Source: Streptomyces albireticuli (lineage in GTDB: Bacteria > Actinomycetota > Actinomycetes > Streptomycetales > Streptomycetaceae). From it: a DNA stretch of 64,000 nt. The notes under the pieces are model-generated. The model worked only from the letters and a program-made list of their open reading frames with translations, was not told where the DNA came from and ran no database searches. A program made the position numbers and the translations under genes. The DNA is taken from the NCBI RefSeq assembly GCF_021228125.1, contig NZ_JAJQQS010000002.1, forward strand, positions 806,001-870,000, in the 5' to 3' direction. This document shows, in pieces, positions 1 to 9,001 of the stretch. Each line of letters starts with the position of its first letter. The first letter of the stretch is position 1.

Positions 1-332
1 TTGACGGTGTGGTCGGTCGCGGCGGTGGCGGTGGCGGTGCCGCGCGCGACGACCTTGCCGAACGCCTCGTCCTCGGCGACCTCCCAGGTCACCTCGGTGG
101 CCGGGCCGAGCCCGGAGCCGGGCACGGCGTCCGGTGCGGGCGTGACGCGCGTCCACAGCAGGACGCCGTCGGGCAGCGGGTCACCGGAGGCGACGCCGTG
201 GACGAAGGCCGGGGCGCCGGTGCCCGCCGCGCGGGCGGCGGGCCCGGTGGCGAGGGGAAGGAGCGCGGCGGTGGCGGCGACGGCCGTGACGGCGGTTCGA
301 CGCGATATCTGGGCGTGGGCGTGGGAGGTCAC
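1..332 (-). CDS. phoD: Secreted alkaline phosphatase PhoD, N-terminal part (runs off left edge)
   Basis: The first 110 codons of a minus-strand gene that continues beyond base 1. The product would be a calcium/iron-type PhoD phosphatase that releases phosphate from organic esters outside the cell. The start is GTG at 332, with a purine-rich AAGG about 9 nt upstream. The N-terminus has a twin-arginine signal (ISRRTAV near residues 9-15), a hydrophobic stretch and an Ala-X-Ala cleavage region, followed by the [10 protein letters not shown] and LLWTRVTP signatures of the PhoD N-terminal domain. The Tat signal and these motifs make the family call strong. Only the N-terminal Ig-like domain is visible, so catalytic residues cannot be checked. 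It is separated from the upstream DsbA-like gene by a strong terminator hairpin, so it has its own promoter. I saw no convincing PHO box in the 75-bp gap. Confidence 0.88.
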   Translation of the reverse strand, partial: MTSHAHAQISRRTAVTAVAATAALLPLATGPAARAAGTGAPAFVHGVASGDPLPDGVLLWTRVTPAPDAVPGSGLGPATEVTWEVAEDEAFGKVVARGTATATAATDHTV

Positions 333-361
333 GGGCCATCACCTTACTTCCCGATAAGGCC

Positions 362-396
362 ATGAGCGGACGAACTCTGACAGTTCGTCCGCTCAT
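362..396 (-). terminator. Perfect 15-bp hairpin terminator
   Basis: The arm atgagcggacgaact (362-376) is exactly complementary to 382-396, with a 5-nt loop. It lies just downstream of the DsbA-like gene ending at 407 and before the phoD start. It most likely ends the DsbA transcript and insulates phoD. Confidence 0.8.
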
Positions 397-406
397 CACC
401 GGTTCG

Positions 407-1228
407 TCACTTCTTCTTGGGACCGAACTCCTTGTCGATCGCGGCGATGAAGGAGTCCTTGTCCATCGGCGGCTGCTGCGAGCCGTCCTTGAGGATCTTC
501 TTGTCGCCGTGGAGCAGCGTCGGGGTGCCGTTGATGCCGTCCTTGCCGAACAGCTTGCCCATCTCCACGGCCCACTTGTCGTAGGTGCCCTCGGTGACGT
601 TCTTCTCGAAGTCCTTGTTGCCCTTCAGGGCCGGGACCTGCTGGGCGATCTCGATGAGCTTCTTGTCGTCCGCGAAGGCGTCGTCCCGCTCGTCGGGGTG
701 GTTCTTCGGGGAGTACAGGGCCTCCTTGTACTCGACGAAGGCGTCGGGGCCGACGTTCAGGGCCGCGCCGAGCGCGCTGACGGCGTTCTTCGAGCCGGTG
801 CCCGGAACCATCTGGTCGATGAAGTTCACCATGACGAACCGGACCTTGTAGCGGCCGTCCTTCACGTCCTGGCGCAGCTGCGGGCCGGCGCTCTGCTCGA
901 AGCTCGCGCAGGACGGGCAGCGCGGGTCCTCGAAGACGGTGAGGGTCTCCTTGGCGGCGGGGCTGCCGACGACGATCTCGTTGCCCTTCTCGCCCGTGGT
1001 GTTCTTGGGCTGGACGAACGCCTTGTCGCCGGCCCAGCCGCCGTCCTTGTCGTCGCTCATGTTGCTGACGGCGTAGCCGACGCCGCCGGCTATCGCGAGG
1101 ACGACGACGATCGCGCCGGCCACGACGAGCTGGCGGCGGGTCTTGTCCTTCTTGGCCTGGCGCTCGCGTTCGGCGCGCAGCCGCTCGCGGGCCGCCTGCT
1201 TGTTCTGCTGGTTGTTCCGGTTGCTCAT
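407..1228 (-). CDS. Membrane-anchored DsbA-like thioredoxin-fold protein (copy 1)
   Basis: A 273-residue protein of the DsbA/Thioredoxin_4 family. It has a short basic, Gln/Arg-rich cytoplasmic N-terminus, one transmembrane segment (about residues 33-55) and an extracytoplasmic thioredoxin-like domain with the active-site motif CPSC at 104-107. The family makes or shuffles disulfide bonds in exported proteins. ATG at 1228 is preceded by purine-rich GGAGAACACC. It follows a small membrane-protein gene by 42 bp and the two are probably co-transcribed. The pair is a duplicate of the pair at 2095-3669; both DsbA copies have exactly 273 residues and nearly identical first 35 residues. The redox partner is unknown; the adjacent membrane protein is a candidate by position only. 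Confidence 0.85.
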   Translation of the reverse strand: MSNRNNQQNKQAARERLRAERERQAKKDKTRRQLVVAGAIVVVLAIAGGVGYAVSNMSDDKDGGWAGDKAFVQPKNTTGEKGNEIVVGSPAAKETLTVFEDPRCPSCASFEQSAGPQLRQDVKDGRYKVRFVMVNFIDQMVPGTGSKNAVSALGAALNVGPDAFVEYKEALYSPKNHPDERDDAFADDKKLIEIAQQVPALKGNKDFEKNVTEGTYDKWAVEMGKLFGKDGINGTPTLLHGDKKILKDGSQQPPMDKDSFIAAIDKEFGPKKK

Positions 1229-1270
1229 GGTGTTCTCCGTGGGGTGAAGGTGTGGTGGGGACCGCTGTGC

Positions 1271-1951
1271 TCAGGCGAAGGCCGGGCAGAGGGGCGGTCC
1301 CCGCCGCACCACGGAGTGGACGAGGAGCGGGAGGGTGCGCGGGGGCAGGGCGCGGCGGCCGGGGCGTACGGGCCCGCCGCCCGGGTGTACGGCCGCGACG
1401 GGCGCGGTGACGGCGAGCAGCAGGGGGCGGAACGCGGACGCGGCGACGGCGCGCAGCAGCCGGCCGAGGGCCACTTCGCCGCGGCGCAGCCAGGCGGCGG
1501 CCAGCAGGCCCACCGCGATGTGGCAGGCGAGCAGCAGCCAGGGGAGGAGCGTGCCGTCCGGGGCGGCGCGGCCCGGTTCCTCCGGGGCGGCCAGCCGGGC
1601 CAGCGGGGTGCCGAAGTCGCCGCCGCGGCAGACCAGATCGAGGCCGATGGCGTGCAGCGGGCCCGCGACCGGTCCGCCGGCCCGCCCGTAACAGGCGTGC
1701 TGGCCGGTGGTGAAGACGGTGTCCGCCGTCAGCTCCAGCGGCACGAGCAGGGCGGCGATCCGTCCGTAGCTCCGCTCCCGGTCGGCCAGCGTGTAGGCGA
1801 TCACGAAGAAGGCGGCCGACAGCGCGGCGACGGTGGACAGCGGCAGCGGCGCCCGCGAGAGCAGGACGTGCGAGGCCGCGGAGAGAGTGACACAGAGTGC
1901 GGTGAAGAACGCCGCGCGTAGCGACCGCAGTCGAACTCCCGTCCCCTCCAT
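1271..1951 (-). CDS. Small integral membrane protein, module copy 1
   Basis: About 226 residues with several hydrophobic segments. I do not recognise a named family. It is clearly paralogous to 2998-3669: both contain RAA(F/L)FTALCV, SAASHVLLS, IAALLVPLEL and FTTGQ, and both end with an HSV(I/V)RRGPP motif near the C-terminus. ATG at 1951 was chosen because it gives the same distance to the conserved RAA-FTALCV segment as in the paralogue. A longer reading frame to 1993 exists and would include a rare TTA codon. The gene sits 42 bp upstream of the DsbA-like gene, so the two likely form an operon. A role as membrane partner of the DsbA-like protein (a DsbB/VKOR-like job) is inference. The FTTGQ..C region and a second Cys (LVCRGG) are present, but no CXXC pair is visible. 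Confidence 0.72.
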   Translation of the reverse strand: MEGTGVRLRSLRAAFFTALCVTLSAASHVLLSRAPLPLSTVAALSAAFFVIAYTLADRERSYGRIAALLVPLELTADTVFTTGQHACYGRAGGPVAGPLHAIGLDLVCRGGDFGTPLARLAAPEEPGRAAPDGTLLPWLLLACHIAVGLLAAAWLRRGEVALGRLLRAVAASAFRPLLLAVTAPVAAVHPGGGPVRPGRRALPPRTLPLLVHSVVRRGPPLCPAFA

Positions 1952-2029
1952 GAGGTCGAAGTGTGCCACGGCCGCGGTTAAGTGTCGTGTCAAGATTCGG
2001 CATCAGTGGGGGGAACGGGACACCCGGGG

Positions 2030-2056
2030 CGGTGCCGGCCGCGCGGGCCGGCACCG
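2030..2056 (-). terminator. Hairpin between the two duplicated modules
   Basis: ggtgccggcc (2031-2040) pairs exactly with 2046-2055 around a 5-nt loop, and one further C-G pair extends the stem to 11 bp. Next to it is the perfect palindrome agggccccgcggggccct (about 2068-2085). The pair lies between the stop of copy 2 and the promoter region of copy 1, so the two modules are probably separate transcripts. Confidence 0.6.
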
Positions 2057-2094
2057 GGCCGGGGATCAGGGCCCCGCGGGGCCCTCGGGAGGGG

Positions 2095-2916
2095 TCAGGA
2101 CTTCAGTCCCTCGCCCACCGCCTTGTCGAACTGGTCCGGGGTGATCGGGACGTTCTTCCCGTCCGACGTCAGCTTCTTGCCGTCGAGCTTCAGGGTCGGG
2201 GTGCCGGTGACGTCCTTGTTCGCGTCGAAGGCGTCCGACACCTCCAGCGCCCACTTGTCGAAGGTGCCGTCCTCGACGTTCTTGCGGAACTCCGCGTTGT
2301 CCTTCAGCGCCGGGACGGTGTTCGCGATCTTCAGCAGGACGTCGTCCTTGGCGTAGTCGTCCTTGGTCTCCTGCGGGTGGTTGTCCTTGGCGTAGAGCGC
2401 CTTGTTGTACGCGCTGAACGCCTCGGGGCTGACGTTCAGGGCGGCGCCGAGCGCGCTGAGGGCGTTCTTCGAGCCCACCCCGCCGAAGTTGCGGTCGAGG
2501 AAGGTCGCGACGTGGTACGAGACCTTGTACTTGCCGTCCTTGACGTCCTTGTCGATCGTGTCACCGACGTTCTGCTCGAAGACCGAGCAGATCGGGCAGC
2601 GCATGTCCTGGAAGAGGTCCAGGGTGTGCTCGGCCTTCTTGTTCCCGATGACGATCTCGGTGCCCTTGTCGCCCGTGGTGTTCTTGGGCTGGACGAGCTC
2701 CTTCTTCGACGCGGCCTCCCAGGCGGCGTCCTTGCCCTTGCCGCCCAGCTGGGTCGCGGCGACGACGACGCCCGCCGCGATCGCGAGGACCGCGACGACG
2801 CCTCCGCCGACGACGAGCTGGCGGCGGGTCCTGTCCTTCTTGGCCTGCCGCTCGCGCTCGGCGCGCAGCCGCTCGCGGGCCGCCTGCTTGTTCTGCTGGC
2901 TGTTGCGCTTGCTCAT
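2095..2916 (-). CDS. Membrane-anchored DsbA-like thioredoxin-fold protein (copy 2)
   Basis: A 273-residue paralogue of the protein at 407-1228. It has the same Gln/Arg-rich N-terminus, one transmembrane helix (about 34-55), and an external DsbA-like domain with CPIC at 107-110 followed by SVFEQ. The C-terminal part keeps TGTPTLKLDGKKL, the cis-Pro region of thioredoxin folds. ATG at 2916 was chosen because it matches the paralogue start exactly and is preceded by GGAGAAGTC. A longer frame to 2985 is open but would add a Pro-rich stretch with no counterpart in copy 1. It is 81 bp downstream of its membrane-protein partner. The different dipeptide between the cysteines (PI rather than PS) suggests different redox potentials for the two copies; this is inference. 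Confidence 0.85.
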   Translation of the reverse strand: MSKRNSQQNKQAARERLRAERERQAKKDRTRRQLVVGGGVVAVLAIAAGVVVAATQLGGKGKDAAWEAASKKELVQPKNTTGDKGTEIVIGNKKAEHTLDLFQDMRCPICSVFEQNVGDTIDKDVKDGKYKVSYHVATFLDRNFGGVGSKNALSALGAALNVSPEAFSAYNKALYAKDNHPQETKDDYAKDDVLLKIANTVPALKDNAEFRKNVEDGTFDKWALEVSDAFDANKDVTGTPTLKLDGKKLTSDGKNVPITPDQFDKAVGEGLKS

Positions 2917-2997
2917 GGTGCTGACTTCTCCGTGTGGTGGTGCCGTGGGTCTTCGCGCGAGGGGCCCCGGGCGCCCGCGCCACACGCGCCGCGCCGC

Positions 2998-3669
2998 TCA
3001 GACGTGGGCGGGGGCGAAGGCGGGGAGGGTGCCGGGGGCGTGGCCGGAGGGCGGCCCGCGGCGGATCACGGAGTGGAGCAGCAGGGGGCGGGCGCCGGGC
3101 ACGCGCGCGTGGCGCGCGGGGGCGGCGGCCGGTGCGGCGGGGCCCGTGGTCGCGCCGGCCGCGGCGGCGGCCAGCAGCAGCGGGCGGAAGGCGGCGGCTG
3201 CCACGGCGCCGAGCAGCCGGACCAGCGCAGCCTCGCCGCGGCGCAGCCAGGCGGCGGCCAGCAGCCCGACCGAGAGGTGTGCGGCGAGCAGCAGCCAGGA
3301 GGCGGTGTCCGCGCCGGCGACCGGCGAGGCCGGGGCGAAGGACGCCCCGACGCTCCCGCCGCACAGGGCGGTCAGGGCGCCCGGGACGGGATGGCCGTCC
3401 GCGCCGTAGCAGTGCTGCTGGCCGGTGGTGAAGAGGGTGTCGGCCGCCAGCTCCAGCGGGACGAGGAGGGCGGCGATATGGCCGAAACCGCGCTCCCGGC
3501 CCGCCAGGGCGTAGGCGAGGACGAAGACGCCCGCGGCCACGGCGGCGACCGTGGGCACGGGCAGGGGCGTGCCGGACAGCAGCACGTGGGAGGCGGCGGA
3601 GAGCAGCACGCACAGCGCTGTGAACAGCGCCGCGCGCGATGCCCGCAACCATGCCGCCGAAATGTCCAT
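2998..3669 (-). CDS. Small integral membrane protein, module copy 2
   Basis: About 223 residues and multi-spanning. It is a paralogue of 1271-1951 with shared motifs FTALCVLLSAASHVLLS, IAALLVPLEL and FTTGQQHCYG. The start at 3669 (MDISAAWL) aligns residue for residue with the paralogue start; ATG at 3687 is an in-frame alternative. The C-terminal half is Ala-rich with a hydrophobic helix and ends in a basic HSVIRRGPP tail. No family name is recognised. It is the first gene of a two-gene unit with the DsbA-like gene 81 bp downstream. The conserved gene pairing in both copies suggests the two products work together at the membrane. Confidence 0.72.
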   Translation of the reverse strand: MDISAAWLRASRAALFTALCVLLSAASHVLLSGTPLPVPTVAAVAAGVFVLAYALAGRERGFGHIAALLVPLELAADTLFTTGQQHCYGADGHPVPGALTALCGGSVGASFAPASPVAGADTASWLLLAAHLSVGLLAAAWLRRGEAALVRLLGAVAAAAFRPLLLAAAAAGATTGPAAPAAAPARHARVPGARPLLLHSVIRRGPPSGHAPGTLPAFAPAHV

Positions 3670-3731
3670 GAGGACCGAGTCTGTCATGGACCCCGATAAA
3701 CGCCGACTAAAGCCCGGAGGCTCCCGGGACG

Positions 3732-5090
3732 TCAGAGGCCGGGGATGCGGCCGTTACGGAAGAGGTCCACAAAGATCTGGTGGTCCGCGCGGGCCCGCGC
3801 CCCGTAGGAGTGCGCGAAGTCGACGAGCATCGGGGCGAAGCCCTCCTCGTCGGCGGCGATCGCGGCGTCGATGGCGCGCTCGGTGGAGAACGGCACCAGG
3901 GAGTGGCCGCTCTGGTCGTCGGCCGCCGCGTGCATGGTGGCCGTGGCCCGGCCCAGGTCGGCGACGACGGCGGCGATCTCCGCCGGGTCGTCGAGGTCCG
4001 ACCAGTCCAGGTCGACGGCGTAGGGCGAGACCTCGGCGACCAGCTGTCCGTAGCTCCGGCCGCCCTCCTCGATCTCCGTCCAGCCGAGCCACGGGTCGGC
4101 GTGCGCCTGGAGCGCGCGCTGGGAGATCACCGTGCGGTGGCCCTCGTGCCGGAAGTACTCCCGCACGGCGGCGTCGGTGACGTGCCGGGAGACCGCCGGG
4201 GTCTGCGCCTGCTTCATGTAGATGACGACGTCGTTCTCCAGGGCGTCGCTGTTGCCCTCCAGGAGGATGTTGTACGAGGGCAGGCCGGCGCTGCCGATCC
4301 CGATGCCGCGGCGGCCGACGACGTCCTTGACGCGGTAGGAGTCGGGGCGGGCCAGGCTGCTGTCCGGGAGCGTCTCCAGATAGCCGTCGAAGGCGGCCAG
4401 GACCTTGTACCGGGTCGCGGCGTCCAGCTCGATCGCGCCGGAGTCCGGCAGGAAGCGGCGGTCGAAGTCGCGGATCTCCGTCATCGAGCCCAGCAGCCCG
4501 GAGCGGGTCAGCGAGCGGGCCTCGCGCAGCACGTCCAGCAGCGGGCCGTCGGTGGTGTCCAGGGTGAAGGGCGGGACCTCCTCGTCCCGGGCGCCGGCGG
4601 CCAGGGCGTGGATCCGCTCGCGGTAGGCGGCGGCGAAGACCCGCACCAGCTCGGTGATCGTCCCGTCGCTGAGGGCCTTGGTGTAGCCGATCAGCGCGAC
4701 GGAGGCGGCGAAGCGCTTCAGGTCCCAGGTGAAGGGGCCCACATAGGCCTCGTCGAAGTCGTTGACGTTGAAGATCAGCCGGCCGTTGGAGTCCATGTAC
4801 GTGCCGAAGTTCTCGGCGTGCAGATCGCCGTGGATCCACACCCGGGAGGTCCGCTCGTCCAGGTAAGCGCCCGGGGAGCCGTCCAGGTGGGAGCCGCCGT
4901 CCGCGCCCTCCAGGTCGGCGTAGAACAGACCGGCGGTGCCCCGGTAGAAGGCGAAGGCGGAGGCCGCCATCTTCCGGAACTTGACCCGGAAGGCGGCGGG
5001 GTCGGCCGCGAGCAGCTCACCGAAGGCGGTGTCGAAAACGGCGAGTATCTCCTCGCCGCGCTGCGCGGTCCGGTCGTGCGGGAGCGCCAT
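3732..5090 (-). CDS. DUF2252 family protein (kinase-like fold)
   Basis: A 452-residue cytoplasmic protein matching the DUF2252 family of actinobacteria. The key signature is IHGDLHAENFG at residues 86-96, followed by NDFDEA at 110-115. Together these resemble the catalytic HGDxHxxN and metal-binding D(F/Y)D motifs of aminoglycoside-phosphotransferase-like kinases. This suggests a small-molecule phosphotransferase, but the family has no established substrate. The ATG at 5090 has GAGGA about 7 nt upstream. It is transcribed divergently from dnaE across a 200-bp gap. The length is normal for the family and no lesion was seen. Confidence 0.85.
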   Translation of the reverse strand: MALPHDRTAQRGEEILAVFDTAFGELLAADPAAFRVKFRKMAASAFAFYRGTAGLFYADLEGADGGSHLDGSPGAYLDERTSRVWIHGDLHAENFGTYMDSNGRLIFNVNDFDEAYVGPFTWDLKRFAASVALIGYTKALSDGTITELVRVFAAAYRERIHALAAGARDEEVPPFTLDTTDGPLLDVLREARSLTRSGLLGSMTEIRDFDRRFLPDSGAIELDAATRYKVLAAFDGYLETLPDSSLARPDSYRVKDVVGRRGIGIGSAGLPSYNILLEGNSDALENDVVIYMKQAQTPAVSRHVTDAAVREYFRHEGHRTVISQRALQAHADPWLGWTEIEEGGRSYGQLVAEVSPYAVDLDWSDLDDPAEIAAVVADLGRATATMHAAADDQSGHSLVPFSTERAIDAAIAADEEGFAPMLVDFAHSYGARARADHQIFVDLFRNGRIPGL

Positions 5091-5290
5091 CGCTGGGTCC
5101 TCCTGGTCGATCTCCGAGCCCCTCGGAGGGTGCTCGCGTGCCTTGTGCGTACTGCCTGTGCGAGGGACGGATGTCCTGTGGTGCCCAACGCCCGGGAGCG
5201 CGGCCGCGTGCCCGCGGTTGTCGGTGCGGGCCGGTAACCTTCAAAGCTGTCTCCCCGCTGTCGCCGACCCGCCGCCGGAGGTCTTCCGCC

Positions 5291-8200
5291 GTGACCGCCT
5301 CGTCCAAGCCGCCCTTCACGCACCTGCACGTCCACACGCAGTACTCCCTGCTGGACGGCGCGGCGCGGCTCAAGGACATGTTCAATGCCTGCAATGAAAT
5401 GGGCATGTCACACATTGCCATGTCCGACCACGGCAACCTGCACGGGGCGTACGACTTCTTCCATTCCGCGCAGAAGGCCGGGATCACCCCGATCATCGGC
5501 ATCGAGGCATATGTCGCCCCCGAGTCCCGGCGGAACAAGCGGCGCATCCAGTGGGGCCAGCCGCACCAGAAGCGGGACGACGTCTCCGGTTCCGGTGGTT
5601 ACACCCACAAGACGATCTGGGCCGCCAACGCCACCGGCCTGCACAACCTCTTCCGGCTGTCCTCCGACGCCTACGCCGAGGGCTGGCTGACCAAGTGGCC
5701 GCGGATGGACAAGGAGACCATCAGCCAGTGGTCGGAGGGCCTGATCGCCTCCACCGGCTGCCCCTCCGGCGAGCTCCAGACCCGGCTCCGCCTCGGTCAG
5801 TACGAGGAGGCCCGCAAGGCCGCCGGCGAATACCAGGACATCTTCGGCAAGGACCGCTACTTCCTGGAGCTGATGGACCACGGCATCGACATCGAGCGCC
5901 GCGTCCGCGAGGACCTGCTGAAGATCGGCAAGGAGCTCGGCATCCCGCCGCTGGTCACCAACGACTCGCACTACACCTACGCCCACGAGGCCACGGCCCA
6001 CGACGCCCTGCTCTGCATCCAGACCGGCAAGAACCTCTCCGACCCCGACCGCTTCCGCTTCGACGGCTCCGGCTACTACCTCAAGTCCACGGACGAGATG
6101 TACGCCATCGACTCCTCGGACGCCTGGCAGGAGGGCTGCGCCAACACCCGGCTCGTCGCCGAGCAGGTCGACACCGAGGGCATGTTCCAGTTCCGGAACC
6201 TGATGCCCAAGTTCGACATCCCCGAGGGCTACACCGAGGTCACCTGGTTCCGCGAGGAGACCATGCGGGGCATGCACCGCCGCTTCCCCGGCGGGATCCC
6301 CGACGACCGCATGAAGCAGGTCGAGTACGAGATGGACACCATCATCTCGATGGGCTTCCCGGGCTACTTCCTCGTGGTCGCCGACTTCATCATGTGGGCC
6401 AAGAACCAGGGCATCGCGGTCGGCCCCGGCCGAGGCTCCGCGGCCGGCTCGATCGTCGCCTACGCCATGGGCATCACCGACCTCGACCCGATCCCGCACG
6501 GCCTGATCTTCGAGCGGTTCCTCAACCCCGAGCGCATCTCCATGCCCGATGTCGACATCGACTTCGACGAGCGCCGGCGCTCCGAGGTGATCCGCTATGT
6601 GACCGAGAAGTACGGCGCCGACAAGGTCGCCATGATCGGCACCTACGGCACCATCAAGGCCAAGAACGCCATCAAGGACTCCGCCCGGGTCCTGGGCTAC
6701 CCCTACGCGATGGGCGACCGCCTCACCAAGGCCATGCCCGCCGACGTCCTCGGCAAGGGCATCCCGCTCTCCGGCATCCTCGACCCGCAGCACCCGCGCT
6801 ACGGCGAGGCCGGCGAGATCCGCGGGATGTACGAGAACGAGCCGGACGTCAAGAAGGTCATCGACACCGCCCGCGGCGTCGAGGGCCTGGTCCGGCAGAT
6901 GGGCGTGCACGCCGCCGGCGTGATCATGTCCAGCGAGACGATCACCGACCACGTCCCGGTCTGGGTCCGGCACTCCGACGGCGTCACCATCACCCAGTGG
7001 GACTACCCGAGCTGTGAGTCGCTCGGCCTGCTGAAGATGGACTTCCTCGGCCTGCGCAACCTCACGATCATGGACGACGCCGTCAAGATGGTGAAGGCCA
7101 ACAAGGGGATCGACATCGACCTCCTGAGCCTGCCGCTGGACGACCCCACGACCTTCGAGCTGCTCCAGCGCGGTGACACCCTCGGCGTCTTCCAGTTCGA
7201 CGGCGGCCCCATGCGCTCCCTGCTGCGCCTGATGAAGCCGGACAACTTCGAAGACATCTCCGCCGTGTCCGCCCTGTACCGGCCGGGCCCGATGGGCATG
7301 AACTCCCACACGAACTACGCGCTGCGCAAGAACAAGCAGCAGGAGATCGCGCCGATCCACCCGGAGCTGGAGAAGCCCCTCGAAGAGGTCCTGGCCGTCA
7401 CCTACGGCCTGATCGTCTACCAGGAGCAGGTCCAGAAGGCCGCCCAGATCATCGCCGGGTACTCCCTCGGCGAGGCCGACATCCTCCGCCGCGTCATGGG
7501 CAAGAAGAAGCCCGACGAACTGGCGAAGAACTTCACGATCTTCCAGGCGGGCGCCCGGAAGAACGGCTACAGCGACGAGGCGATCCAGAAGCTGTGGGAC
7601 GTCCTGGTCCCCTTCGCCGGCTACGCCTTCAACAAGGCGCACTCCGCCGCCTACGGCCTCGTCTCGTACTGGACGGCCTTCCTCAAGGCCAACCACCCCG
7701 CCGAGTACATGGCCGCCCTGCTGACCTCGGTCAAGGACGACAAGGACAAGTCGGCGACGTATCTGAACGAGTGCCGCCGCATGGGCATCAAGGTGCTCCC
7801 CCCGAACGTCAACGAGTCCGAGGCCAACTTCGCCGCCCAGGGCGACGACGTGATCCTCTTCGGCCTCACCGCCGTCCGCAACGTCGGACAGAACGTGGTC
7901 GACTCGATCATCCGCTGCCGCAAGTCGAAGGGGAAGTACGGCTCCTTCCCCGACTTCCTCGACAAGGTCGAGGCCGTCGTCTGCAACAAGCGCACCGTCG
8001 AATCGCTGATCAAGGCCGGCGCCTTCGACGAGATGGGCCACACCCGCAAGGGCCTCACCGCGCACTACGAACCGATGATCGACAACGTGGTCGCGGTCAA
8101 GCGCAAGGAGGCCGAGGGACAGTTCGACCTCTTCGGCGGCATGGGCGACGACACCGCCGACGACGGCCCCGGCTTCGGCCTGGACGTCGAGTTCTCCGAC

Positions 8201-8842
8201 GTCGAGTGGGAGAAGGCGTACCTCCTCGCGCAGGAGCGCGAGATGCTCGGCCTCTATGTCTCCGACCACCCGCTCTTCGGCATCGAGCACGTCCTCAACG
8301 ACAAGGCCGACGCCTCGATCTCCCAGCTGACCGGCGGCGAGCACGCCGACGGCGCGATCGTGACCATCGGCGGCATCATCTCGGGCCTCCAGCGCAAGAT
8401 GACCAAGCAGGGCAACGCCTGGGCCATCGCCACCGTCGAGGACCTCGCCGGCTCCATCGACTGCATGTTCTTCCCCGCCACCTACCAGCTGGTCTCCACC
8501 CAGCTCGTCGAGGACGCCGTCGTCTTCGTCAAGGGGCGGCTCGACAAGCGCGAGGACATCCCCCGCCTGGTCGCCATGGAGCTGATGGTCCCCGACCTCT
8601 CCAACGCCGGCACCAACGCCCCCGTGATCATCACCATCCCCACCGTGAAGGTCACCCCGCCGCTGGTGGAGAAGCTCGGCCAGGTGCTCACCCACCACCG
8701 GGGCGCCACCGAGGTCCGGATCAAGCTCCAGGGCGCCCGCAGCACCACCGTGCTCCGCCTGGACCGCCACCGGGTCACCCCCGACCCGGCCCTCTTCGGC
8801 GACCTCAAGGTGCTCCTCGGCCCCTCCTGCCTGGCCGGCTGA
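5291..8842 (+). CDS. dnaE: DNA polymerase III alpha subunit (replicative polymerase)
   Basis: A 1183-residue DnaE, the catalytic subunit of the chromosomal replicase. The order is as expected: N-terminal PHP domain (HLHVHTQYSLLDGA from about residue 10), Pol III alpha palm with the metal-binding PDVDIDFDERR at about 419-429, GPGRGSAAGS about 30 residues before it, the finger/beta-binding region, then an OB-fold (GGIISGLQRKMTKQGNAWA) and a C-terminal domain. It lacks the extra exonuclease insertion of PolC. The start is GTG at 5291 with GGAGG 9 nt upstream; an in-frame ATG at 5138 would add 51 residues unlike any DnaE. It is monocistronic and ends before a hairpin. Confidence 0.97.
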   Translation: MTASSKPPFTHLHVHTQYSLLDGAARLKDMFNACNEMGMSHIAMSDHGNLHGAYDFFHSAQKAGITPIIGIEAYVAPESRRNKRRIQWGQPHQKRDDVSGSGGYTHKTIWAANATGLHNLFRLSSDAYAEGWLTKWPRMDKETISQWSEGLIASTGCPSGELQTRLRLGQYEEARKAAGEYQDIFGKDRYFLELMDHGIDIERRVREDLLKIGKELGIPPLVTNDSHYTYAHEATAHDALLCIQTGKNLSDPDRFRFDGSGYYLKSTDEMYAIDSSDAWQEGCANTRLVAEQVDTEGMFQFRNLMPKFDIPEGYTEVTWFREETMRGMHRRFPGGIPDDRMKQVEYEMDTIISMGFPGYFLVVADFIMWAKNQGIAVGPGRGSAAGSIVAYAMGITDLDPIPHGLIFERFLNPERISMPDVDIDFDERRRSEVIRYVTEKYGADKVAMIGTYGTIKAKNAIKDSARVLGYPYAMGDRLTKAMPADVLGKGIPLSGILDPQHPRYGEAGEIRGMYENEPDVKKVIDTARGVEGLVRQMGVHAAGVIMSSETITDHVPVWVRHSDGVTITQWDYPSCESLGLLKMDFLGLRNLTIMDDAVKMVKANKGIDIDLLSLPLDDPTTFELLQRGDTLGVFQFDGGPMRSLLRLMKPDNFEDISAVSALYRPGPMGMNSHTNYALRKNKQQEIAPIHPELEKPLEEVLAVTYGLIVYQEQVQKAAQIIAGYSLGEADILRRVMGKKKPDELAKNFTIFQAGARKNGYSDEAIQKLWDVLVPFAGYAFNKAHSAAYGLVSYWTAFLKANHPAEYMAALLTSVKDDKDKSATYLNECRRMGIKVLPPNVNESEANFAAQGDDVILFGLTAVRNVGQNVVDSIIRCRKSKGKYGSFPDFLDKVEAVVCNKRTVESLIKAGAFDEMGHTRKGLTAHYEPMIDNVVAVKRKEAEGQFDLFGGMGDDTADDGPGFGLDVEFSDVEWEKAYLLAQEREMLGLYVSDHPLFGIEHVLNDKADASISQLTGGEHADGAIVTIGGIISGLQRKMTKQGNAWAIATVEDLAGSIDCMFFPATYQLVSTQLVEDAVVFVKGRLDKREDIPRLVAMELMVPDLSNAGTNAPVIITIPTVKVTPPLVEKLGQVLTHHRGATEVRIKLQGARSTTVLRLDRHRVTPDPALFGDLKVLLGPSCLAG

Positions 8843-8947
8843 GCCACCGCCCGGCACCGCGCCGGCGCCCGTCCCGGCACCGGACCGACCGTCAGCCCGG
8901 TCCCGGCCCGCTCCGGGACCCGCCGGGCCCGGTGCCCCCCGACGACC

Positions 8948-8982
8948 GAGGGGCGCGCCCGCATCAGCGGGACGCGCCCCTC
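8948..8982. terminator. Hairpin between dnaE and a converging small gene
   Basis: gaggggcgcg (8948-8957) pairs with cgcgcccctc (8973-8982), and further pairs form inside the loop. It lies between the converging dnaE and the small gene at 9002-9172 and could serve as terminator for both. Confidence 0.7.
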
Positions 8983-9001
8983 AGGTGCGTCAAGGCGCCG
9001 G

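Noticed and set aside
333..406. Possible PHO box upstream of phoD
   Set aside because: The only GTTC-like repeats are the arms of the terminator hairpin; two good 11-bp direct repeats are not seen.
1951..1993. A longer start for the 1271-1951 membrane protein with an in-frame TTA (bldA-type) codon
   Set aside because: The paralogue aligns from the downstream ATG without gaps, so the extra residues and the TTA codon are probably upstream of the real start.
1..3699. Long open frames on the plus strand opposite the DsbA-like genes
   Set aside because: They are Leu/Val/Gly-rich antisense shadows typical of GC-rich coding DNA; no Shine-Dalgarno or domain was found.
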